A model generated the notes under the pieces. That model was not told where the DNA came from, made no database searches, and saw nothing but the letters and a program-made list of their open reading frames with translations. The translations under genes and the position numbers were made by a program. Shown here one piece after another: positions 46,097 through 55,661 of a stretch of DNA of 64,000 nucleotides. The DNA is taken from NCBI GenBank assembly GCA_947652605.1, contig OX393578.1, positions 60,023,415 through 60,087,414 on the forward strand. Reading direction: 5' to 3'. The stretch comes from Elmis aenea (lineage: Eukaryota; Arthropoda; Insecta; Coleoptera; Elmidae). Every line of letters starts with the position of its first letter. Within the stretch, counting starts at the first letter, position 1.

Positions 46097-48782
46097 AATG
46101 GACCAGCTATCCTAGGCAAAGGTGACCCAAGACAAAAATTTATAGAAAATTGCGCCCTAAGGGGGCTCAGGATCTGACTGAATTGGATGTATTTATGAAG
46201 CTGATTCACCCTGACTTTATAATTTAACGAAGCAATTAAATGTGTCTTAAACCAACCCAGTTTTGTGGTCTGCTTCGTCCAAAGTTGCAATAATTGACTG
46301 TTTATATGCATGGAGTCCTGTGTCCATCAATGTAAATGGTCTTTTTTTATAGTTGTACCATCCTGTAACACGAGTGCGTAGTGCAATAATCAATTTGTAC
46401 TAGGATACATCTGCATAAATGATTGTCTTGTGTGTGGCTAAACGTTGCGACATAGGTTTTTAGAACACATACAAATTGCCTATTATCGCACACGCGTGTG
46501 GCTGTTAGTTTTATGGTCAAAGAAATGTGATCACACTTAAAAACAAGATTAAGACAGAATTCCAATGACATGTCATTGGAATTCTGCATGTGTATTTAGG
46601 GTAGATGTGTACTTTGTGTACGAGACAAAAAACTTTTTGTTTTACTGTTGATAATAAAAAAGTTACAATAATTAAAAGCGGAAATCGAAGCTTTTTGGAT
46701 TTTTCAGGATATTTCGGGAAATTTTTGATTCTTGGCAAAAAATGCTGTACTAATTTTGCCAGAACCAACCATTTATATTTAAAAAATATAAGCAAATCGA
46801 AAAATGTTAGATTTTCATATTTTTTAAGATGTTTTACGAAGTGTATACAATACAAATTTTTATTTTAGATTCTAACTGAGCATATGCTTTTATCTCTAAG
46901 AGTTTCTTTATGATGAATTTAACTTGGGGCTTTTAATGATTCCTTAAGCATCCATAAATTATTAAAGTAATTGAGAATTGTCATAAATATTTCGCAGTTA
47001 AATGCAATGCAATAATATGTCAGTTTACGAGTATGTAAAGTTCAACAATATTTACATGTACATATGCAAATAACACCAACAACTCATTACTCTACGATAA
47101 ATAATCCTATACAGAACATAAACATATGTATTAAAAGGTCAGTCGCTTGGAATAGCTTAAAATAAAGCACTTTACTTAAGATCTTGCATTGCAGATACTC
47201 TGACAATGAAATCGTCATTGCGTTATTAATTATTGTCCTATTTATGTCGGGCTGGAATTTTTTTGAGTAATTACAAGACACTACTACGAAGAAATACGAC
47301 TACATCATGACCTCTCCGATAAAAACGCCAACAATTCATCAAAATCTGACACCGAAAGCGCCAAGTTTGTCAGTTTTAATTATATGCATAAATGGGGAAT
47401 TAAATTGACTGGAACTGGGTCTTTAAAATTGTCTCATAATTGCTAAAGTTTATTTTTGATAAGAGTTAATAAGCCTAATTTAGTTTGTTTGCAAACTCTT
47501 TTACTTTATCTGCTTGAAAAAACTTAGCACGTTATAGATAAATGCCTAAATAACATCTGTAATTGCTTAGAAAAACGTGCCTGGAAGAATTAATTCAAAA
47601 CTTCTGTGTCTTTTATATTTTAGCAGTATTTAGGAACCTGTATTTAGATATTTTTGGAACTCAATTGTTACATATGGCCTTGCCTTGAATCTACATTAGC
47701 CTGGAAGGATAAGATTTAATGTTAAATATGATCCAATATTGCTTAAAAATGTGTCGATTGCCACCTACTTCAGATCTTAAATTATGTATAAATCTATTCA
47801 TCTCTTGATATTAATTAATGTATGGCATTGACTTGTCGTCATCAATAATACTCAGATATCTGAAATTGGACAAAAAAATCATTTATATTTTCAAGTATCT
47901 AGCCTTTCGCTGACTAAATATATAAATATTTATCACAATATTTGGTAATGCCCATTAATTTTGTCACTTAACTAAGGAAAATAATGCTAAAGCTGTATTA
48001 ATTTGACAACATTAATCATAATAACACTATTTTGCTTGAATTATACGTTCTGCTAATGGTAAATACTTAAAATTTTAATCTATTGATGACCACACCAACT
48101 TATAAATAAATGTATTCAATTGATATTAACGAGACATATAAATAGATGATCCCATAGATGTTTTAATTTTGTAATATTCTTGAAAAAACCAGTTACCTAT
48201 ATTACACATTTTAACGTGAAATTAAATCAATTTTGAAAACTTTTACCAGTCCTTCTTTAAATGACCACCGGTTTAGTTTTTTTTTTTTTTAAATAGTGAT
48301 TCACAGTTTGATGAATAATATTTTTGTTTGTTTAAAATTTCGTTGTTTGTTTAAGTGAGAGGCCTTTTCAAGAAGCAATATGTGTGTAATAATCTGCTTT
48401 TATTAAAATGTTTATTGTATACGTATAATTTTTCTTGCATCAAGAGTTCATTTGTAAACTTGTTATCTGCCCACAAGTTCCTGATGACAAATCTGTTTAT
48501 CTCATCTTCATTGCACGAAATAAAACCATAAATTAATCGTAGATAAAATAAAATGCAAATTACATGTAAGTGGTCTTATAAACTCTTAAAAGATATGCAG
48601 GAGAATGCAGTTTTAAAAAGTCTGTAACAGTAATAAGGAAATTGAGATTGGCTCTTATTTGTTTATTTACAGGATCTAATACGTATAGATTGTAAACCCG
48701 TATTATAAAGTGTTTTCTGTGTGTAAACTTATCGTGTTGCTGTGCCTTTATTTTATGAACTGCTTTAGCATTCATTATCTGT
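46097..48782. other. No supported gene; contains a perfect palindrome
   Basis: Two overlapping open frames on opposite strands at 46517-46868 lie in a stretch whose phrases (AATAAAAAAGTTACAATAAT, TTTTTCAGGATATTTCGGGA) resemble palindromic-element interiors; no protein family fits. The rest is AT-rich without structure. Confidence 0.35.
46555..46586. repeat. Perfect 32-bp palindrome
   Basis: CAGAATTCCAATGACA is followed immediately by its exact complement reversed, with no spacer. Symmetry stops at both edges. It is not next to any TIR found here, and contains two EcoRI-type GAATTC sites in mirror position. Confidence 0.95.
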
Positions 48783-50072
48783 TATACCGGGTGTAAATGA
48801 AGTGTGGTATGTATACCCCCTTTTTTTTCTTTAGTTTTAATTTTCAATAAATGAAATTTTAAACATATGATATGTCCAAAAAACCGGGCTTTTTGAGCAC
48901 ATGCACATATTTGTTTCACTTCCGGTTTAGCCGGAAATGACCCCAACTTTGTTATTTTAAATGGAACACCCTGTATATTTTTACATTTTTGGAAAGAGGA
49001 AGCGATTTTGGATATAAATGCACTGTTTTGGTTAATTTTTATAACCTCAAAATTTAGTTTTTTATTAAGAGTGCCGTGACCTGCACAAATTGATTTTTAT
49101 TGTGTCAACAATTGTCCAAAAAACGTTTTTGTAAATTTTAAATGACATTTAGGTTACTTTAATCGGCTTTGAAGGTTGCGGAATCGGTTTTTTGACAAAA
49201 AGTCAATTTTTTTAAATGGAACCATGCTGTTACTAGCGATTATTTAAATCATGCATCTTCTAATGAATCCATCGATACCAATAACTTGTATTTTTATTAA
49301 GAGTCTGCTTCAAAAATTTCAAATTATTGTGAAAAATTATTAAGAGATCCTCTAAATCGCAGTAATTTAATTACCTATGTAAAAATGATTACCAAAATTT
49401 TTAGATTTTTTAATTAAATGACTATAGTAGTTAAATATAAAACAACGATCATTTGTTTTGTTGTAGTTATGCACAGTGTACTGCGTTTAACAGGATCTCT
49501 TAATAAATTTTCACAATAAATTGAAGTTTTTGAAGCAAACTCTTAATAAAAATACAAGTTATTGGTATCGATGGATTCGTTAGAAGATGCTTGATTTAAA
49601 TAACCGCTAGTACCAGCATGGATCCATTTAAAAAAATTGACTTTTTGTCAAAAAACCGATTCCGCAACCTTCAAAGCCGATTAAAGTAACCTAAATGTCA
49701 ATTAAAATTTACAAAAACGTTTTTTGGACAATTGTTGACATAATAAAAATCAATTTGTGCAGGTCACGGCACCCTTAATAAAAAACTAAATTTTGTTTTA
49801 AAAAAAATTTAAGGTTATAAAAATTAACCAAAATAGTGCATTTGTATCCAAAATCGCTTCCTCTTTCCAAAAATGTAAAAATATACAGGGTGTTCCATTT
49901 AAAATAACAAAGTTGGGGTCATTTCCGGCTAAACCGGAAGTGAAACAAATATGTGCATGTGCTCAAAAAGCCCGCTTCTTTGGACATATCATATGCTTAA
50001 AATTTCATTTATCTAAAATCAAAACTAAAGAAAAAAAAGGGGGTGTACCACACTTCATTTACACCCGGTATA
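48783..50072. mobile_element. Long palindromic element (TATACCGGGTGTAAATG ends), 1.29 kb
   Basis: TATACCGGGTGTAAATGAAG is mirrored at the right end (complement ends 50072). Arms of about 600 bp match nearly base for base with a loop of roughly 100 bp around 49427. Each arm contains an inner terminus (AACACCCTGTATATTTTTAC near 48965, mirrored near 49885) and the near-palindrome CTTCCGGTTTAGCCGGAA (about 48921). TA flanks both ends. Nothing is encoded. Confidence 0.9.
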
Positions 50073-51194
50073 GTTATGTTATAATTTAACTCATGGCAGT
50101 CTGTTTTAAACAGTTTATTTTTAGCTATGACGCGTTTATTTTTAGGCGGTGTAAAAATGTAAATACCTATTTACCTGCGATTGTATTGAAGAACAGGCAA
50201 CAAAGCCCACTATGTAATGCAGTAGATGTCACCCTGTAGAATATTTTGCTAGGACACAAAACGTAGTCCAGCCTGAAGATATTTTAAACAAATACGCCAC
50301 ATCGTGGCCAAGGCAATATTGTTTCCTGCACCGAAAATGTTTACGCAAACCTTAAAACATGAGTAACTCGTGAATGAAAATACCAGCCTTGTTATTGTTT
50401 TAATTAGGTCTATTTTGGCTACGCCTGTCTCCGCGGGATATCACGTTAATAAACTACATCAACCAAACAGATTGATCGCGTCTACTGACCCAATAATTTA
50501 TGCTAATAAATCGAACAAAATAAGTAATAAAAAATTGATAACACATGTTTGAACGAGAGTGTATTGTGTCACTGTATCCACTGACACATCTATATTTACT
50601 GTTTTATCTAATGGAATTCACACATTAGCGTGTTATTCATGTAAACTGTGTATGTTTGTGTGTTTGTTAGTTGGGGACGAACACGAGTTCCGATTTCTTA
50701 ATGTTGATATTTGTATTTGGATAGCTGAAATATCTTAAGTTGTCAGAGATGTCGTTCAATGTGTTTTATCTGTGTAATTTGGAGCTGCCGTTTTGTGGTT
50801 ATACGCCCATACTAAGAATAATTTGGTTATTTTTAAATGATTAAAATGACTGGGGAAGAATTTTTTATTGTATTTATCTAAAACTGTTCACTGCTAAGAA
50901 AAATTATACAAAAACTTACAAGAAACACTTGTCAATCCATTACTTTAAGTAGAAAATTTTGCCGAAATTGTTGTTCCAATGTGTTTTGTTCAGTAAATAA
51001 AAATACTTTTTTAATTGCTGTAACAAATTCCATCTATAATTATTACTTTTTAATATTTACATGAAAAAATTACTCTTCCAGAATTATCAACCATTTACTA
51101 CCAACAATATTTTCACCTTGTTTAACTCATTTAACTCAATCTGTGAAACAGAGACTTAGCTTTAACGTTGTCAAATTTTGAAATAATCTGAAGC
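50073..51194. other. AT-rich stretch without recognisable gene
   Basis: No bounded element was found before the retrotransposon tail. Confidence 0.4.
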
Positions 51195-51506
51195 GTTTAT
51201 TTATTTATTTAATCATGAGTCCTTCTACTGTTAGGTGTAGGACTGTTGAGTTGGGTTGTGCTGACTTTTTTCCATGTTTTTCTGCCTTGTTCTAGATTTT
51301 TTGTCTTTCTATACGATGTTTCTATCCGTAGCTGCTTTTTTAACTTCGTCTTGCCAGGTTTTGCCCCGTCTATCTCTTTTGTTTTTTCCTTGTGATCTTG
51401 CTTCATAGGCTTTTCTGGTTAACCTTTCTTCTTTCATCCTATAAATGTGACCTAACCATGCCAGCTGTCTTTTTTGTATTTTTGTTTCAACTGGTTTTAT
51501 CTTTGA

Positions 51507-51898
51507 CTAGGCGATTTACCCGGCGTTGCACGGGTGATAACAATTCTCTTTTATCAATCGCAGACTACTCGCGCTCCGCGCTCGCACCCGGCGGACGTTT
51601 CCGGTCGTTCCCGGGCATTTCCGGCCGTTATTTATACGGCGTTTGATCCGTTGGGTCCTAAATAGTAACTGTGCAAAATTTGGTCAGACTACTCGCGCTC
51701 CGCGCTCGCACCCGGCGGACGTTTCCGGTCGTTCCCGGGCATTTCCGGCCGTTATTTATACGGCGTTTGATCCGTCGGGTCCTAAATAGTAATTGTGCAA
51801 AATTTGGTCCCGATCGGTCAACGGACCTAGGATTGTATAGCGAACAAACACACAAACAAACAAACACACAAACAAACAAGCTCTTTTATATATATAGA
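51507..51898 (-). mobile_element. Non-autonomous Helitron, 392 bp
   Basis: Read on the minus strand it starts TCTATATATATAAAAGAG and ends CGCCTAG, lying between host A and T with no target duplication, as Helitrons do. Seven bases before the CTAG is a stem (ACCCG/CGGGT, 51518-51535), the usual 3' hairpin. Inside are a 124-bp tandem duplication (51562-51685 and 51686-51809, nearly identical) with CGAGCGCGGAGCGCGAG, and an AAACAAACACACAAAC tract (plus-strand sense) near the 5' end. No Rep/helicase is encoded. It sits inside the retrotransposon at 51195-52735, whose frame resumes on the other side. Confidence 0.9.
51562..51809. repeat. 124-bp tandem duplication inside the Helitron
   Basis: Two adjacent copies beginning AGACTACTCGCGCTCCGCGC differ at about two positions (GTTGGGTCC versus GTCGGGTCC, AGTAACTG versus AGTAATTG). 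The unit is GC-rich, with CCGGNCGTT repeats, unlike the surroundings. Confidence 0.9.
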
Positions 51899-52735
51899 TT
51901 AATTGTTCTCTATATTTTTCGTTTCTGGTTCTATATTTTTTTGCTTTTTCCTTGGATTTTTCTTAAAAGTCTCATATCTGCTGATGCATTTACTCGGCTA
52001 TTATTTTTATTTGTGAGTGTCCACCCTTCCCTTCCGTATAAAAGTGCCGGAGTTACTACCTTTTTGACCACCAACTTTTGTTCGTTTTGGAACTTCTCTA
52101 TTTAAAAAAAAAATTTGTTCTTAAACTGTTAAATTCTTCCCACATTTCCCGTCCTTTCGCTTATTTTCTTGTCCATTCCTCCGTTTTTCTCCATGACCGC
52201 TCCTAAATATTAAGAGTTTTCTACCTGTTCCAACCTAAGTCCATTTGAAGTGATCTTATGCCCTTTGTTCTCTGTTGTAACGATCATAGTTTTAGTTTTT
52301 TCTGTATTTATTTTTATCTTGATTTCTTCTAATTCCTGGTTTAGAGTTTGTAGATTATGTTGCAGATTCTTTTCTGTTTCCGCGACTAAGACCATGTCCT
52401 TTGCAAACATTAGCTTAGTTATGTTTATTGTTTCCATTTTCCAGTTGCCTAGGTAAAACGGTCTCATTTTTTGTTTTACTTCTTTTATTACCCCATCAAT
52501 GTTTACTGAGAATAATAATGGGCTGAGCATGCATCCTTGTTTTAAGCCCTCTTTTGTTTCAAACTCTGCCGATTCTTCATTCTGGGTTCTGACAATATTT
52601 ACCATTTTTTCGTTCATACGCTCTTATTATGTCGATTGTTTCTATTTCTATCCCCTTCCATCTTAAGCCCCTCCATACGTCTTTTCTATTGTTCTTATCG
52701 AATTCTTTTTCCAATCGGAAGACATTCTTATATTT

Positions 52736-54274
52736 AATTAAGTTTTCTTTAGTTAAAGACGTTATGTAGACCTTAACAAACCATCCTAAAATTAAAACAC
52801 AATTATGTTTAATATCTGCAAATATTGTTAATGTCTATACTTACAGTAAATTTACTTTTCAACTCATTTTTTTAACGCAATGTGTAATGATTTTTAAATA
52901 TCTGTTACGGAAGTGCTAAAGTCCTTGAAAATACGATAGACTTACAAACATTATATATTTAAATACGTTGTTAATTAGACAGTACCTAATGCTTTTTTTT
53001 ACAACTCCATCAAATTTTACCCACAAACCATATATTATCATTTTAAATCTAATATAAATTCGTTCATTTAAGAATCTTCTTATCTTGTTAGCCAGGACAA
53101 TCTGTTGTGGAAGAAATATTAGACCAGTTTTGATCATTCTTGCTAAGACATCTGAATGTAAATAAATAAATATTTAAGAAATAATTGATGAAGAGACGGG
53201 AGTCTTGAAACTGATCTAGTTTTTCAACAAAAGAGATTGTTTATAGATAACAAGACAAATGATTTTTAGCACTATTTTATTGAGCTTATTGTTGTTTAAC
53301 TTCTATGTTTGAAACGTAAGTTTAAAACTACATCCCACCTGCAAAATTCCTCCAGTTCTATTCTTAGACATGTAAAACAACCGCTTTAAAATCCCTGAAT
53401 TTATCCCGAGCAGTTTAAAGTCGTGTTTAAAACCATTAATTACAACTGTGAAGAATCAAAAGCTCTAAATTTGTAGACGAGGCACTGAAAGACGATTGAA
53501 ATGTAGTGTCTCGAAATAATTGTAACGATAACAAATTGGACCTTGGGAAGCCTTGGATAAAACTGGAATGTGAAACATACACAGTTGCATCTGAGAGCAC
53601 ATTTTTAGCCGGCAATCAATTACGACAGAGTTAGCGGTTTCCTCGCGTTTCAAGGGTAAAAAAATGTTTACGTTTTGTCATAATAACATAGCCGAAAATG
53701 TACACGCCGGCGTTAAAGTAAAACCAATTAAATGTCCCATGTTGCAGACCGGCTCAAATTCCAAGCGCCTATATGTAAATCGGTTGATTGATGTAACTTT
53801 TAATTGTGATTTATTGCCTTGTAAATATAAAAATGACAATTGCTGTCATTAATTTTGATATCATTATTAAACCAATATGGACATTAAACAAATCTCAAAA
53901 AGAAAAAAAAAACACAGTAAACGCTGTACAAATAAATTTATTTAGAAACCGTTTACCATTTTTATTAAGTAATTCTTGTGAAAATGCAAGATTGGTTTGT
54001 AATCTTTGTCTCTTGTGCAGTGACGATTTTATTTAATATCAAGAAATGTCTTTAATTTTTTTTTTCTGTGTTACCTATCTACAGCTTTTTAGGAAAACTA
54101 GTTAATTTTTGGGCTTAAATGTAGGGCTGCCAACAGGTCTCTTTTATTTTTTAACATGCTCTTTAAACAACATCACTGAATAGATCTCAGAAAGGGGAAC
54201 AATTTGTGTAATTTAATTTTGCTCATAACTCTTACCGTTTACGAGATCCAATAGTGGTCCTTCAATGTAGACAT
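52736..54274. other. No supported gene
   Basis: A somewhat less AT-rich patch (53470-53790) has no family signature. The last 100 bp before the tandem array (TCATAACTCTTACCGTTTAC) resemble palindromic-element interiors. Confidence 0.35.
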
Positions 54275-55040
54275 TTGAAATTGATAGGGCATGTTAAGCT
54301 AATGTATCTCAAGATGTGGTCAAAATTTCAGAAAAATAAAACAAGTTTGAGCGTTTCTCGCATAAGCATGCGCAGATTTGTATATATTCATCAAATTACT
54401 CCCTTCCTACGATCTTAGATAAAATCAAAACGGCGCGTAACAACGTTTTGAAATTGATAGGGCATGTTAAGCTAAAGAATCTCAAGATGTGGTCAAAATT
54501 TCAGAAAAATAAAATAAGTTTGAGCGTTTCTCGCATAAGCATGTGCAGATTTGTATATATTCATCAAATTACTCCCTTCCTACGATCTTAGATAAAATCA
54601 AAACGGCGCGTAAAAAAAAATTGAAATTGAGAGGGCATGTTAAGCTAATGTATCTCAAGATGTGGTCAAAATTTCAGAAAAATAAAACAAGTTTGAGCGT
54701 TTCTCGCATAAGCATGCGCAGATTTGTATATATTCATCAAATTACTCCCTTCCTACGATCTTAGATAAAATCAAAACGGCGCGTAACAACGTTTTGAAAT
54801 TGATAGGGCATGTTAAGCTAAAGTATCTCAAGATGTGGTCAAAATTTCAGAAAAATAAAACAAGTTTGAGCGTTTCTCGCATAAGCATGTGCAGATTTGT
54901 ATATATTCATCAAATTACTCCCTTCCTACGATCTTAGATAAAATCAAAAAGGCGCGTAAAAAAAAAATTAAACTGATAGAGCATGTTAAGCTAATGTATC
55001 TCAAGATGTGGTCAAAATTTCAGAAAAATAAAACAAGTTT
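54275..55040. repeat. 173-bp tandem array, 4.4 units, alternating A/B variants
   Basis: Units start at 54275, 54448, 54621, 54794 and about 54968 (partial), each opening near TTGAAATTGATAGGGCATG and containing GAGCGTTTCTCGCATAAGCA and CTTCCTACGATCTTAGATA. Diagnostic differences alternate: units 1 and 3 have GCTAATGTATC, GCATGCGCAG and end TAACAACGTT; units 2 and 4 have GCTAAAG, GCATGTGCAG and end in an A-run after GCGTAA. The array is therefore a 346-bp dimer repeated, A-B-A-B-A', and the unit length is close to nucleosomal. Non-coding. Confidence 0.9.
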
Positions 55041-55651
55041 AATAATATCAGAATATTAAATTATTAACGAATATGATATGTTAAAAATATATTTTTTAAA
55101 GATCTCAGTCCCACTGGGAAATTAAGTTCAGTTATTTTTATCTGTATCTGTATCTTTTATCTGTAAATTTCGATAAACAATTAAAAATAACAATTGCAGT
55201 AGGTTTTGACGTAGTTTTGAAGTGTTTTGAACATGAATGTTTTTGCTATTATTTCGATCACATATCCCCATAAGTTTTGGAGTAGAAGCACCATTTAATG
55301 TGTTTTATTTAACCCACATTTTATTAGTAAAAAAATGTGATACTAGACGACTTGTATTATGGTAGATTTTTTATTCAAATAGTTGTGCTGGGAACCCTGA
55401 AAATTAAGTAATTTTACACGCAGTAGCCTATAGTAAACAATGCAGCAATCAATGCCAATTTCTATTAAAAAAGTGTGATTTCATACAGCGTCCTCGCCCG
55501 AGAAACAAGTTGACTACGACATGAACCATTCCCTTATGATGTAACCCGGTTTTTTCACGCAAAGTTTAAATTATAACAGGTGGCTTAGCTCGTCGTGAAG
55601 TGCATACTTGCAGACATCCAGATAATGCATCCACTAACTGCGATATCAAAC
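55041..55651. other. No supported gene
   Basis: No bounded element was seen between the array and the retrotransposon target site. Confidence 0.4.
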
Positions 55652-55661
55652 AGCTATTTGT

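Larger units (their letters stand above)
51195..52735 (-). pseudogene. Non-LTR retrotransposon fragment, split by a Helitron
   Basis: On the minus strand from right to left: EFDKNNRKDVWRGLRWKGIE near 52650-52700 (RT motif A region), EGLKQGCMLSPLLFSVNIDG (about 52490-52540), MFAKDMVLVAETEKNLQHNL (about 52360-52420; the catalytic Y/FADD is FAKD here), YLGAVMEKNGG (52190-52210), VTPALLYGREGWTL (about 52030), then the Helitron, then RQLAWLGHIYRMKEERLTRK (about 51430-51480) and RRGKTWQDEVKKAATDRN. The 3' end is a (TAAA)n tract (51196-51211). The motif order is that of RTE-like elements. The D-to-K change in the catalytic pair, several stops and the insertion make it inactive. Confidence 0.85.

Noticed and set aside
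46517..46868. Overlapping open frames of 112 and 87 codons on opposite strands
   Set aside because: No motif in either; the sequence resembles palindromic-element interiors, where long mirrored frames arise by chance.
51658..52105. Plus and minus open frames of 73 and 144 codons over the Helitron
   Set aside because: They follow the GC-rich tandem duplication of the Helitron and run into the antisense of the LINE; no family motif.
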